Positions 32,322 to 41,460 of a stretch of 64,000 nucleotides of DNA are shown here, piece after piece (positions within the stretch are counted from its first letter, which is position 1; each line of letters starts with the position of its first letter). Below the pieces are notes generated by a model. That model had not been told where the DNA came from, did no database searches, and saw only the letters and a program-made list of their open reading frames with translations. This DNA is from JAYREN01 sp963663375 (lineage in GTDB: Bacteria; Acidobacteriota; Holophagae; Holophagales; Holophagaceae). A program made the position numbers and the translations under genes. Location: positions 310,001-374,000 of the forward strand of contig OY760195.1 in NCBI GenBank assembly GCA_963663375.1. The letters are read 5' to 3'.

Positions 32322-34496
32322 CTACAGGTTCTTCTTCAAGAACTCCCAGGTCTTCCAGTACCTGAACCACACCTGCTCCGGGGTGCGGGGGCCGTGGCCG
32401 CTGCCGGGGAGCAGCACCAGCTCGTGGTCCTTGCCGGACTGCTGGAGGGCATCAATGAACTGGATCATGTTCTGGGGATGCACATTGTCGTCCAGGGTGC
32501 CGTGGAAGAGCAGCATGTGGCCTTCCAGGTTCTTGGCGGCCTTCATCAGGCTCGTGCCGTCGTAGCCCGCGGGGTTGTCCTTGGGCAGGCCCATGAAGCG
32601 CTCGGTGTAGATGCTGTCGTACAGGCGGTAGTCGGTGACGGGGGCGCCCACGATGCCCACCTTCCAGGCCTTGCTATGGGTCAGGGCGTAGGCGCTCATG
32701 AAGCCACCGTAGCTCCAGCCGTCGATGGCGATGCGGCTCATGTCGGCCCAGCCCTGTTGCTTCAGCCAGGCGAGGCCATCCAACTGATCCTCCAGCTCGG
32801 TCTGGCCCAGGCGCTTGTAGGCACCGTAGGCGCTGGCGGGGCCCTTGTTGGAGGCGCTGCGGTGATCGCAGATCCACACCACGTAGCCCTGCTGGGCCAG
32901 GAACTGCCACCAGAGATTGTAACGGCCGAAGGCATCGCGCACGGTGGGCGTGTGAGGGCCGCCGTAAATGTCTTCGAAGACCGGATACTTTTTGGCGGGA
33001 TCGAAGCCCGGCGGCAGGATCAGCATGGTCTCCATGGGAAAGCCATCCCGGGTGGGCACCTGCTGGAGTTTCACCGCGCCCAGCTTCAGGGCCTTGAATT
33101 GATCGGTGGTGGTGTCGTCGATGAGTCGCAGGGCCTTGCCGGTGCCCTCGCAGAGCCATTGCTGAGAGGGCGTGGTGGCATCGCTCCAGCGATCCAGAAA
33201 AGCCGTGAAGGTGGCGTTGAACTGGACGCCATGGGTGCCGCGCTTTTCCGTGAGGCGGGTGAGCTGGGCGTTGGGGGCCTTGCCCGTGAGCGAGACGGCA
33301 TAGGCATCCAGGCCCACGGCGCTGCGTTCGGTGCCGCTGAAGTAGATGCGGCCCTTCTTCTCATCGATCCCGTGCACTTCCCGCAGGTCCCAGCGACCTT
33401 CCGTGATGGCTCGCAGCACCTTGCCTTCTGCGTCGCAGTGGTAGAGATGGCGGAAGCCGGTGCGGTCGGACTGCCAGAGGAAGGTGCCGTCCTTGAGGAA
33501 GCGCGGCAGCGGCAGGCGCTCCTGCCAGGCGGGGCTCGTTTCGCGGATGATCACGCGGCTGGTGGTGCCCTCGAAGCGACGCAACTCCAGCCAGGTCTGG
33601 ATACGGTCCTGGTAGCTGGCCAGCAGTCGCCCTTGGGGATCCCAGCCCACCTGCACCAACAGGTGCTCTTCGAGATGGGGTGTGGCCATCCATGTGGTGG
33701 TGCCCGCGAGATCCACTACGCCCAGCTTGACTTCGGCATTGGGCTCCCCGGCCTTGGGGTAGCGCATGGGGAGCTGCTTCTGAGGATGGGCGCGGTCATC
33801 CAGCAACATGTGCACGGGCACTTTGCTCACATCGGAGCAGAGATAGGCCAAGCGCGTGGAATCCGGCGACCACCAGAAGGCCTTCCTGCTGCCCCGGCCG
33901 TAGACTTCCTCGTCGTAGACCCAGTCCAGGCGACCGTTTAACAAGGTTTCGCCGCCGCCCTGGGTGAGGCGGGTTTCCTTGGCGGTGGTGATCTCCAGGG
34001 TGTAGAGATCGTTCCCCTTGAGGTAGGCGAGTCGGCTGCCATCGGGGCTGAAGGTGGGCACTTCCCGAAGGGCGCCATCAGAGCTGAGGCGGCGGGTGAC
34101 GAGACCCGCCAGCTTCACGTGATAGAAATCCTTGCCCACGACCACCAGGAAGGCGTCCATGCCCTCGGTCCACTGGAACTGGCCTCGCTCCGCAGATGCC
34201 TGGGCGGCGGCTTCCGCGGCTCCGGCCTTCACCAGGGAGTCCTTGAGGGCCCCCGCGGACAGGAAGGGTTCTGTCTTCCATGTCTTGGGATCGATTCGGG
34301 AGAGCTGTCCCTTGCGGTTCTCCAGCAGATTGCCATCGGGCAGCCAGGAGAGACGGAAGGCGGGCGTCGCCAGGTAGTTCACCCGCTGTTTGGGATGGAA
34401 GAGCTTCTCCAGGCTGAGTTGGCTGGCCTCCTGGGCCACCAGGGGGAAAGCCACCAGGGCGGGAACCAGACAGGCCAGGGAAGGGGAGAGGCGCAT
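32322..34496 (-). CDS. exported S9 family prolyl oligopeptidase (dipeptidyl peptidase IV-like)
   Basis: 724 residues with a signal peptide (MRLSPSLACLVPALVAFPLVAQ). An N-terminal eight-bladed propeller of the DPP IV type (from about residue 40 to 480) is followed by the alpha/beta hydrolase domain. The nucleophile Ser is in DGWSYGGF (about residue 594), the Asp in GTLDDNVHPQN (about 670) and the His in GSGHGP (about 700). It removes dipeptides, often X-Pro or X-Ala, from peptides in the periplasm. With the POT transporter and PepQ nearby it suggests a peptide-scavenging region. Confidence 0.92.
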   Translation of the reverse strand: MRLSPSLACLVPALVAFPLVAQEASQLSLEKLFHPKQRVNYLATPAFRLSWLPDGNLLENRKGQLSRIDPKTWKTEPFLSAGALKDSLVKAGAAEAAAQASAERGQFQWTEGMDAFLVVVGKDFYHVKLAGLVTRRLSSDGALREVPTFSPDGSRLAYLKGNDLYTLEITTAKETRLTQGGGETLLNGRLDWVYDEEVYGRGSRKAFWWSPDSTRLAYLCSDVSKVPVHMLLDDRAHPQKQLPMRYPKAGEPNAEVKLGVVDLAGTTTWMATPHLEEHLLVQVGWDPQGRLLASYQDRIQTWLELRRFEGTTSRVIIRETSPAWQERLPLPRFLKDGTFLWQSDRTGFRHLYHCDAEGKVLRAITEGRWDLREVHGIDEKKGRIYFSGTERSAVGLDAYAVSLTGKAPNAQLTRLTEKRGTHGVQFNATFTAFLDRWSDATTPSQQWLCEGTGKALRLIDDTTTDQFKALKLGAVKLQQVPTRDGFPMETMLILPPGFDPAKKYPVFEDIYGGPHTPTVRDAFGRYNLWWQFLAQQGYVVWICDHRSASNKGPASAYGAYKRLGQTELEDQLDGLAWLKQQGWADMSRIAIDGWSYGGFMSAYALTHSKAWKVGIVGAPVTDYRLYDSIYTERFMGLPKDNPAGYDGTSLMKAAKNLEGHMLLFHGTLDDNVHPQNMIQFIDALQQSGKDHELVLLPGSGHGPRTPEQVWFRYWKTWEFLKKNL

Positions 34497-34554
34497 GGAA
34501 ACTCCGAAGGGGCACTCACTCGTCCCGGAAGCCGGGGGTGAGTCGTTGGCAATC

Positions 34555-35538
34555 TTAGCGAGGGGGCAGTCCGTCCCGGATCCTTTCGCTGAAGGAGGCT
34601 GGGGGGGCCGTCAGGGCCTTGGTGTTGATGATGGCCGCCTGGCGGAGTGCCGCGAAGGGCAGATCGCGACGCACGATGCCGCGGGCGTAGAGAAGTTCAT
34701 CGACATGGCCGCTGGCGATGAGCTTCCAGCTCCAGGGCGTGCGGCTGGAACGCCGGCGGACCGGGCCGATCATCGCGGTGGTGCAGTTGTCGGTGAGGGC
34801 GTTGTACCACTCCGGATGCTGGGTCAGATGGTTGATCCGATCCACATAGTCGATCAGGATTCTCCGGGCTACATCGGGTGGCGTGTTCAGCCGGTATAGT
34901 CTGACCGTTTCACCCCGGAAAGGGGTCCGGACCCGGATCAGATCCCGCTCGAATCCGGCGACCACGCAGAGCTCGTACTCCCGGAAGAACCCCCGCAGGG
35001 CCGAATAGGATTCCCCCTTCTCCTTGCGCGTCTCGATGGAGAAGGCGAGGTGCTCGCCCTCGCCGAAATCGAAGGAGAGGATGGTGTGGGCGATGTGGCG
35101 AGGCCCCCAGGAGGCGAGGAAGAGGTCGATGCCCCGCAGGCGGTCGAGGTCGTAGGTGTGATCGACGAAACGGACCTCGTAGTCGGCCTCGGTTCGGTAC
35201 GCGCAGTCCCGGATGTTCCTCACCGTGAGGTGATTCCCCTCCAGGTGCCCCGTCGGGATTTTCGCCACCTCTGGCATCCAGTCCCGGGCGTTGGAGGGAC
35301 GAAGGGCCAGGAAACCCGCCAGGACCAACGCGAAGAGGCCGCCGAAGGCCAGGGCCCCTCGGTGACCCGGAATTAGGGCGAAGGCAGAGAGGGCCGTGAA
35401 CGGGAGGAAGATCCCCAGAATCGTTGCGACCACCGCTGGGCCGGGCAGGCGGAGGGCGATCACCAGCCCCATCCAGGCGGCCAGGGGCAGGGCCAGAAGG
35501 ATCCAGCCCCACCGCCTTCGGATGTGGCCAGCCATCAT
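34555..35538 (-). CDS. DUF4105 (Lnb N-terminal periplasmic) domain membrane protein
   Basis: 327 residues. Three N-terminal membrane segments (to about residue 90) precede a periplasmic domain with NIRDCAYRTEADYEVRF, SWGPRHIAHTILSFDFG, YSALRGFFREYELCVVAGFERD and NALTDNCTTAMI, the conserved pattern of DUF4105. The conserved Cys and His residues suggest a papain-like hydrolase, not proven. The start (ATG 35538, with a second ATG at 35535) overlaps the pepQ stop, so the genes are translationally coupled. Confidence 0.82.
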   Translation of the reverse strand: MMAGHIRRRWGWILLALPLAAWMGLVIALRLPGPAVVATILGIFLPFTALSAFALIPGHRGALAFGGLFALVLAGFLALRPSNARDWMPEVAKIPTGHLEGNHLTVRNIRDCAYRTEADYEVRFVDHTYDLDRLRGIDLFLASWGPRHIAHTILSFDFGEGEHLAFSIETRKEKGESYSALRGFFREYELCVVAGFERDLIRVRTPFRGETVRLYRLNTPPDVARRILIDYVDRINHLTQHPEWYNALTDNCTTAMIGPVRRRSSRTPWSWKLIASGHVDELLYARGIVRRDLPFAALRQAAIINTKALTAPPASFSERIRDGLPPR

Positions 35539-36857
35539 TCCGGCAGGTGCTTGCGGGTGAAGTTCCGGGGCGCGCCTTCGGTGACGAGCACATCGTCTTC
35601 GATGCGAATACCGCCGAACTCGCTCAGTTCATCAATGAGCTTCCAGTCGAAGCGGGCCGCGAACTCACCCTCCCGGAAGGGTCTCAGCAGCATGGGAATG
35701 AAGTAGATGCCCGGCTCGATGGTGAGCACCTGGCGGGGTTCCAGGGTGCGGGTGGTGCGCAGGTTGGGATACTCCGGAGGCGGCGCCTGGAAGGTGCCAT
35801 CGGGGCCCGCCAGCTTGCCGCCCACATCATGCACCTGGATGCCCAGGTGGTGGCCCAGGCCGTGGGGCAGGAAGGGGCGGGTGAAGCCCTTGGTCACCGC
35901 CTCTTCGACGCTGGCCTTGAGGATGCCGGACTCGTGGAGGAGCGCCGCCACCTTCTGGTGGGTCTGGTGATGGAGGACGCCGAAGGGCAGACCCGGCTTC
36001 ACGGCGGCGCAGAGCTCCAGCTGGAGCTTTTCCACGCCCTTTACCAGGGCCTTGAAGCGCGCATCGCAGGCGGGGGCCGTCACCGTGCGGGTGATATCGG
36101 AGGCATAGTCCAGCACCCGGGCGCCGCAATCCAGGATCATGGTCTTGCCATTGCGCAGGGTGCGCTTGTTCTCGTAGTGCAGGGTGGCGCCCTTCTCGTT
36201 GAGGGCCACGATGGAGGAGAAGGCCAGTTCGTGGTCCAGGCAGCCCACGCCCTGGGCGAAGGCTTGGTGGATCTCCAGCTCTGAAGCGCCCGCCAGGAAG
36301 GCCTTGCGGCCCGCCAGATGGCCCTTGGCACCGAGGATGGTGGCTTCTTCCATGCAGTGGATTTCGTAATCGCTCTTGTAGGCTCGGCCCCAGTCCAGGT
36401 AGGCCGTCAGGCCCGCAGGATTGAGCGCCAGTCCAGCGGCTTCGGCGCGCTCGGTCTCGTTGCCGATGTAGCCGCCGTTGACGGGCTTGCCCACCGCCTC
36501 CCAGACCGCATCCAGGCTCGGTGCCTCGACCAGCTCGAAGCCTTCGGCCCAGAAGGGCGTGCCGCCCCAGATGGCCTCCAGGCTCAACTGCTCGTACCAG
36601 AAATCCTCGGGGGCGTAGCGCACCAGCAGGGGCTTGCGGCCGGGGCGGATCACCAGGGCGTGGTGGGGCCCGGTCAGGGGGCAGTAGTGGCGGAAGTGGG
36701 GCGTGGGTCGGAAGGGGGCGTCCTGGTCATCGGCGAAGTGCGTGTAGGCGGCACCGCTGGAGATGACGAGGGCGTCCAGCGCATTGGCGACCAGGGCCTT
36801 CTCGGCATAGGCGAGCCGCTCGCGGAGGTGGGTGTTGAAGAGCGTCTTGAGGTCCAT
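35535..36857 (-). CDS. pepQ: Xaa-Pro dipeptidase
   Basis: 440 residues, ATG 36857 with GGAG 5 nt upstream; the length equals that of PepQ. The C-terminal pita-bread fold has metal ligands in MILDCGARVLDYASDITRT, FLPHGLGHHLGIQVHDVGG, LTIEPGIYFIP and the final IRIEDDVLVTEG. It splits X-Pro dipeptides in the cytoplasm. It is coupled to the downstream DUF4105 gene by a 4-nt overlap. The peptide transporter and S9 peptidase at 29.5-34.5 kb could supply its substrates. Confidence 0.93.
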   Translation of the reverse strand: MDLKTLFNTHLRERLAYAEKALVANALDALVISSGAAYTHFADDQDAPFRPTPHFRHYCPLTGPHHALVIRPGRKPLLVRYAPEDFWYEQLSLEAIWGGTPFWAEGFELVEAPSLDAVWEAVGKPVNGGYIGNETERAEAAGLALNPAGLTAYLDWGRAYKSDYEIHCMEEATILGAKGHLAGRKAFLAGASELEIHQAFAQGVGCLDHELAFSSIVALNEKGATLHYENKRTLRNGKTMILDCGARVLDYASDITRTVTAPACDARFKALVKGVEKLQLELCAAVKPGLPFGVLHHQTHQKVAALLHESGILKASVEEAVTKGFTRPFLPHGLGHHLGIQVHDVGGKLAGPDGTFQAPPPEYPNLRTTRTLEPRQVLTIEPGIYFIPMLLRPFREGEFAARFDWKLIDELSEFGGIRIEDDVLVTEGAPRNFTRKHLPE

Positions 36858-37053
36858 GGAGTCTCCAGGGGGATGGCTGCCTCGATTATGGGGGCAATTC
36901 CACCCTCCATGGGAAGGGCTGCACCCGGAGGCGGTTTCTCGGCAATTCAAGGTCACCCACCTGCGATTCATCTTTCTCGCGAGCCCTTGGGCGAATGGGG
37001 CCGTCTACTGGTGTGCAGCGGGACTCCCCCGGATTGCACTTCAGGAGGCAACC

Positions 37054-37527
37054 ATGTTCATTCGAAGCGCCCTCACCCTTGCCCTGGTGGCCTTGTTCGC
37101 CGCCCCTCTCGCCGCCCAGGGCCATCCCCGTGGCGGAGGCCAGGGCATGAAGCACCACGGCCCCCAGGGTGGCCCCATGATGATGAGGGGCCTGGACCTG
37201 ACGGAGGCCCAGAAGACCAGTCTGAAGGCCATCGCCGACAAGCATCGGGAGGCCACGAAGGCCAAGCACGAGGCCGCGATGGCCGCCCGCAAGGCCTACC
37301 AAGCGGCCATGATCGATCCCGCGACGCCTGCGGACCAGCTCAAGGCCCTGCACGAAAAGGTGTCCCAGGCCCAGTTCGAGCTGGCCCTGGATCGCCGCGC
37401 CATGATGCAGGAATCCATGACCATCCTGACCCCCGAGCAGAAGGCCAAGGCCGAGCAGCTCCGCGCCGAGCGCGGCGGCAAGCGAGGCGGAGGCCGGGGC
37501 GAGTGCCCGGTGCCTGCCTTGCAGTAG
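37054..37527 (+). CDS. Spy/CpxP-like periplasmic protein
   Basis: 157 residues, ATG 37054 with AGGAGG 5-6 nt upstream and a signal peptide (MFIRSALTLALVALFAAPLAAQG). A His/Gly/Met-rich linker (GMKHHGPQGGPMMM) is followed by two LTxxQ-like motifs (LDLTEAQKTSLKAI near residue 47 and ILTPEQKAKAEQL near 130) in a helical domain, as in Spy, CpxP and related zinc or stress proteins. The linker could bind metal. It lies 17 nt upstream of the sensor kinase gene and is probably the sensed or controlled periplasmic component of that system. Confidence 0.83.
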   Translation: MFIRSALTLALVALFAAPLAAQGHPRGGGQGMKHHGPQGGPMMMRGLDLTEAQKTSLKAIADKHREATKAKHEAAMAARKAYQAAMIDPATPADQLKALHEKVSQAQFELALDRRAMMQESMTILTPEQKAKAEQLRAERGGKRGGGRGECPVPALQ

Positions 37528-37544
37528 GGCTAGACTGAAGCCTC

Positions 37545-38654
37545 ATGCGCATCTCTGAACTCCCAGGCACGACCTGGAAAAGGATCCGGCGCCCCGCCAC
37601 CTGGGGCGCCATCCTGGCCTTTGGGCTGCTCTGGAACCTCATGCGCTGGGGCTTCGGGGTTACCTCCGACCATTGGCTGGAGTGGGTCTATCCCTTCGTG
37701 CTGCCCTTCGCCTACCTGGCGCTTTCGCCGGTGCCCTGGCAGTGGACCGGCGATGACCGCCCACTGACCCCCGCGCCCCGAGGGCTGTTGCAGGCAATCC
37801 CCTGGAACTTTCTCTGGATCCTGGGACTGTCGATCATCCTGGAACTGGGCGGGCATGGCGCCGAGCGAGGCTACGGGCGGCGAGGCGGAGGCCCCAGAGG
37901 TGGACATGGCCCCCGGGCGGAGCGGGTGGAACCCCCCTTGATCGACCGGCTCACGCACCCCCGTGTGATAACCGTGGGCGTGGTCAACCTCTCCTTCATG
38001 CTGCTCCTGGGCTGGATCCTCGCCGACAAGGAGCGGGCCGAGCGCCGGGAATCCGATGCCGTGAGAGCCGCCGCCGCTGCCCAGGCGCGGGCCCTGCAGT
38101 CCCAGATGAATCCCCACGTGCTCTTCAATGCCATTGGTGGCCTCACGGAATTGGTGCGGGAGGATGCCAAGGCCGCAGAAGACGCCCTGGTGAGTCTGGC
38201 CGGGTTGCTCCGGGGCCTCCTGGAGAACAGCTCCCGGCCTCTCGCACCCCTCGCCACCGAACGTACCCTCATCGAGCAGTACCTCGATCTCGAGCGCATT
38301 CGCCTGGGCTCCCGCCTGCGGGTGACCTGGGAATGGGATCGCGGCCTCGAGGTTCAGGAGCTTCCACCCCTGTTGTTGCAACCCCTGGTGGAGAACGCCA
38401 TCAAGCACGGCATCGCCCCCAACCGGGGCGGGGGCGATCTGCGGATCTTTCTCCATGCCGAAGGCGAGCGTCTGCGTCTGGGCGTGGCCAACACGGGCCA
38501 GCCGCTGCTCGAGAACCGAGCGGAGGGTATCGGTATTAGAAACCTGCGGGAGCGACTCACCCTGCTGGGCCAGGCCCCCGATGCTTTGCAACTGCGGCGG
38601 GAAGGTACCTGGACCGTGGCCGAACTGCTGCTCAACGTGAGGGTGAAACCATGA
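37545..38654 (+). CDS. LytS-type sensor histidine kinase
   Basis: 369 residues. Three or four membrane segments in the first 175 residues are interrupted by a Gly/Arg/His-rich loop (GYGRRGGGPRGGHG). Then SQMNPHVLFNAIGGL holds the phosphoacceptor His (about residue 191) of the His_kinase family (PF06580), and LLLQPLVENAIKHG plus GIGIRNLRERL form the ATP-binding domain. It overlaps the response-regulator gene by 4 nt and follows the Spy-like gene. The charged loop resembles the His/Gly linker of the Spy-like protein, hinting at a common ligand. Confidence 0.9.
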   Translation: MRISELPGTTWKRIRRPATWGAILAFGLLWNLMRWGFGVTSDHWLEWVYPFVLPFAYLALSPVPWQWTGDDRPLTPAPRGLLQAIPWNFLWILGLSIILELGGHGAERGYGRRGGGPRGGHGPRAERVEPPLIDRLTHPRVITVGVVNLSFMLLLGWILADKERAERRESDAVRAAAAAQARALQSQMNPHVLFNAIGGLTELVREDAKAAEDALVSLAGLLRGLLENSSRPLAPLATERTLIEQYLDLERIRLGSRLRVTWEWDRGLEVQELPPLLLQPLVENAIKHGIAPNRGGGDLRIFLHAEGERLRLGVANTGQPLLENRAEGIGIRNLRERLTLLGQAPDALQLRREGTWTVAELLLNVRVKP

Positions 38655-39382
38655 GCGCAAGCCTGCGGGTGCTGGTGGCCGAGGACGAGCCGTACAACCG
38701 CAAGCGCCTAGTGCGGCTGCTGGGGGAGGCGGGCTGCGAGGTGGTGGCCGAGCTAGAGGATGGTCCCTCGGTGCTGGAGTGGCTGGAGAAGGGGGGCGAG
38801 GCCGATGCCCTCTTCCTGGATATCCAGATGCCCGGCCTGACGGGGCTGGATGTGGTGGAGGACATGCCCCGGCCCATCCCCATCGTGTTTGTCACCGCCT
38901 ATGCCGAGCATGCCGTCCGGGCCTTCGAGCAGGCCGTGGTGGACTATCTCCTGAAGCCCGTCACTGCCGAGCGTTTGGAGAAGACCCTCCAGCGCCTTCG
39001 AACCCATGGGGAAACCCACGGTCACCCCGAGGCCCCGCCCAAGCCCCTCGGCCCCTTCCGTTATCCCGCCAAGGCCGGCGAGGGGGTCATTTTCCTGGAT
39101 CTGGCCAAGACCACCCATTTCGTGTTCGAAGATGGCAACGTGTGGGCCCACGCGGGCGAGCGCTTCCGCACCCTCTGGAAGAGCCTCGCCGAGGCGGAGA
39201 TCGCCCTGGAGGGCCGCGGCTTGATCCGTGGCCACCGTCATCTCCTCCTGCGCCCCGAGGCCGTCATGGGCGTGCGCCCCGGCGAATTCGGCCGCCTCAT
39301 GGCCCGCATCGCCGGAGGTCAGGAGTTGGAAATCAGTCGAGGTGCCGCACCTATCCTAAAGAAGAGGTTAGGCTTAGGGTGA
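38651..39382 (+). CDS. LytR/AlgR-type response regulator
   Basis: 243 residues. A receiver domain with AEDEP at residues 10-14, phosphoacceptor Asp57 in LFLDIQMPG, and the Thr/Lys switch positions (FVTAYAEHA, LLKPV). A LytTR DNA-binding domain follows from about residue 135 (VIFLDLAKTTHFVFEDGNVW, RGLIRGHRHLLLRPEAV). It is co-translated with the sensor kinase. The likely targets include the Spy-like gene upstream, as an inference from neighbourhood. It ends exactly where the convergent cation transporter gene ends. Confidence 0.92.
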   Translation: MSASLRVLVAEDEPYNRKRLVRLLGEAGCEVVAELEDGPSVLEWLEKGGEADALFLDIQMPGLTGLDVVEDMPRPIPIVFVTAYAEHAVRAFEQAVVDYLLKPVTAERLEKTLQRLRTHGETHGHPEAPPKPLGPFRYPAKAGEGVIFLDLAKTTHFVFEDGNVWAHAGERFRTLWKSLAEAEIALEGRGLIRGHRHLLLRPEAVMGVRPGEFGRLMARIAGGQELEISRGAAPILKKRLGLG

Positions 39383-40024
39383 TCAGTGGCACCCGCAGCC
39401 CCCGCTGAAGTCGGGGCGGCGGGCGGCGCGGATGCCTTCGATGCCCTCCCGGGCGATGAGCAGGGTGAGGGCGAGGCCTGCCGCGGCATCGACCCACCAG
39501 AGGGCGGGCATCGCCCAGTAGAGCAGGCTGCCCACAAAGAGCACGGTGCTGAGCTGGATGCAGGCCAGGCTACAGGCGGCGTCCGAGGCCAGGGCGGAGC
39601 TGTCCAGGGCCTTCGCGACCCGCAGCTTGGCGCGCCAGAGGAAAACCATAAAGGAGAGGGACAGGGCCGAAATCACGAGGCCTGGCAGGGTAGTGCCTGG
39701 ATGCTCCCGGTGGATGAGCTGCCAGCCTGAACTCCAGGCGATGGCGGCCCCCAGCACCAGGAAGAGCCCGCCGATGAGGAGGGTGGCGCGGCGCTCCCGT
39801 TCCGTGGCCCGGCCCCGGAGATCCCGCAGGCGCCAGAGAACAATCAGGGCCGAAGCCACTTCCACCAGGCTGTCGAAGCCGAAGCCCCACAGGGCCACGG
39901 AATCCTCCGCCACGCCGAAGGCGATGGAGACGCCGCCCTCGATCAGGTTGTAGGCCACGGTGAGCCAGGCCAGGAGCAGGGCCCGGCGATGCCAGCGAGG
40001 ATCGATGGCGGGGGAGCAGCTCAC
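39383..40024 (-). CDS. cation diffusion facilitator-like transporter, short form
   Basis: 213 residues with five or six membrane segments. LTVAYNLIEGGVSIAFGVAEDSVALWGFGFDSLVEVAS carries the conserved Asp/Glu positions of the CDF membrane site, and SALASDAACSLACIQLS matches the second. The cytoplasmic C-terminal domain of typical CDF proteins is missing; the chain ends FSGGCGCH, a possible metal-binding tail. It probably exports a divalent metal in exchange for protons. Its ATG overlaps the mqnA stop (ATGA), so it is coupled to that gene. Confidence 0.82.
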   Translation of the reverse strand: MSCSPAIDPRWHRRALLLAWLTVAYNLIEGGVSIAFGVAEDSVALWGFGFDSLVEVASALIVLWRLRDLRGRATERERRATLLIGGLFLVLGAAIAWSSGWQLIHREHPGTTLPGLVISALSLSFMVFLWRAKLRVAKALDSSALASDAACSLACIQLSTVLFVGSLLYWAMPALWWVDAAAGLALTLLIAREGIEGIRAARRPDFSGGCGCH

Positions 40025-40830
40025 AGGAACCTGAGGGGTCGGCTTTCGGGCGCAAAGCCCTGCCGAACGGCCTTTTCATAGAAGAGGGCCAGGCTCTTCT
40101 GTTCGGCCTCGCCCAGGTGGTAGCTGATGTTTTCCGTGAGGTACTCCCGCAGCTCCAGCTTGGTCCAGCCGATGGCGTGCCAGGCCTCGTCGATGATGGC
40201 GGTGAGGTTCTGCTGGCCCATCTCCAGGCTCTTGTGGAAGAAGGGGGCCACGCCGCCGGGGACCGCCAGGGCGGGCGCACCTTCCCGCACCATCCAGAGG
40301 GCGAAGACGAAGGGCAGGCCCGTCCAGGCGTGCCATTCCTCGGCCAGATCCAGCACGATCAGCCCCTCCTTCTTGGCCCGCATGGCGGGATCGCCGATGA
40401 CCAGGGCGGCGTCGTGGGCCTCCAGCATGGCGCCAAGATCGGGCCCCATGGTGTGGGTTTCCGGGCTGGCGCCGTAGCGTTCCCGCAGCAGGATCTGCCC
40501 CAGCACCACGGAGCTTCGGCTGGAGGTATCCAGGGCCAGGCTGCGGATCTGCTCCGGGGGCACCTTGGACAGGATCACCACGCTGCGCACCCGCTTGGGC
40601 GAGGCGATGCAGAGCCCCGGCACGATGCACAGCTCGGGGATGCGCAGGAACTCGATGGAGCTGATGAGCCCAGCGTCCACCTCGCCGGAGCGGAGCTGAT
40701 CCGCGCACACCGAGGGCACCTGGAACTTCAGGTGGAAATGCTCGTACCCCAGGCCCCGCTTGAAGCCATCGTTGAGGGGCGCCGAATTCAGGTAGTCGAT
40801 GATGGAGAGGCGAAAGGGATGGTCGGCCAT
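40021..40830 (-). CDS. mqnA: chorismate dehydratase MqnA (futalosine menaquinone pathway)
   Basis: 269 residues from ATG 40830; a GTG at 40851 would add seven residues, and no start has a clear ribosome site. The protein has the periplasmic-binding-protein fold used by MqnA: IIDYLNSAPLNDGF at the N-terminus, SGEVDAGLISSIEFLRIP, ALDTSSRSSVVLGQILLRERYG and ALVIGDPAM. It dehydrates chorismate to 3-enolpyruvyl-benzoate, the first step of the alternative menaquinone route. Other mqn genes are not in the window. It is coupled to the cation transporter gene and divergent from the ogt gene by 49 nt. Confidence 0.9.
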   Translation of the reverse strand: MADHPFRLSIIDYLNSAPLNDGFKRGLGYEHFHLKFQVPSVCADQLRSGEVDAGLISSIEFLRIPELCIVPGLCIASPKRVRSVVILSKVPPEQIRSLALDTSSRSSVVLGQILLRERYGASPETHTMGPDLGAMLEAHDAALVIGDPAMRAKKEGLIVLDLAEEWHAWTGLPFVFALWMVREGAPALAVPGGVAPFFHKSLEMGQQNLTAIIDEAWHAIGWTKLELREYLTENISYHLGEAEQKSLALFYEKAVRQGFAPESRPLRFL

Positions 40831-40879
40831 AGGGGAAGTGTACCGCCACACGCCTCGTGATCAGTGGCATCATGGCCCC

Positions 40880-41383
40880 ATGGCACTGTGGTACTACGAG
40901 GTCGAGACCCCGCTGGGCTCCATGAAGGCCGCCTTCGATGAGCGGGGCAGGTTGCGTGAGCTGGGTTTTGGTGGCCTCGACCCCCGGGCCACGGCGCCCC
41001 TGGCGCCCAAGGCCCAGCGGGAGGCCTACCGGTTCCTGGTCAAGCAGCTCGAGGCCTACTTCATCATGAACCTACGGACATTCACCGTGCCTCTGGAGCC
41101 CCAGGGCACGGAGTTCCAGCAGCGGGTGTGGGATGTGCTCCTGCACATCCCCTACGGCGAGACCCTCAGCTACCTCGAAGTGGCTCGCAACCTCGGGGAC
41201 GAGCATGCCGTGCGGGCCGTGGGCGCCGCCATCGGCGCCAATCCCATTGCCATTCTCATCCCCTGCCACCGCGTCATCGGTTCCGATGGCAGCCTCACGG
41301 GCTATGCCGGTGGGCTGGACAAGAAGGAAGCCCTGCTGAAGATGGAAGGCGCCATTCCCAATCCGCCGATGCTGCCTTTCTAA
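40880..41383 (+). CDS. ogt: methylated-DNA--protein-cysteine methyltransferase (first copy)
   Basis: 167 residues from ATG 40880. VWDVLLHIPYGETLSYLEVA (helix-turn-helix and Tyr), AVGAAIGANPIAILIPCHRVIGSDG with the acceptor Cys129 and YAGGLDKKEALL are diagnostic of the O6-alkylguanine-DNA alkyltransferase family. It removes methyl groups from O6-methylguanine by irreversible transfer to its own Cys. A second, different copy lies at 42.9 kb beyond the Ada-AlkA gene, so the three form one alkylation-repair unit. The first ATG is followed by other plausible upstream frames without ribosome sites. Confidence 0.93.
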   Translation: MALWYYEVETPLGSMKAAFDERGRLRELGFGGLDPRATAPLAPKAQREAYRFLVKQLEAYFIMNLRTFTVPLEPQGTEFQQRVWDVLLHIPYGETLSYLEVARNLGDEHAVRAVGAAIGANPIAILIPCHRVIGSDGSLTGYAGGLDKKEALLKMEGAIPNPPMLPF

Positions 41384-41460
41384 AGCCACGGCCTGCGCCG
41401 CCGGAATTCCAGCGGGAGAATCCGGAGGACGGAAGGGGCAGCGGGTTCCTACCATGGCTC

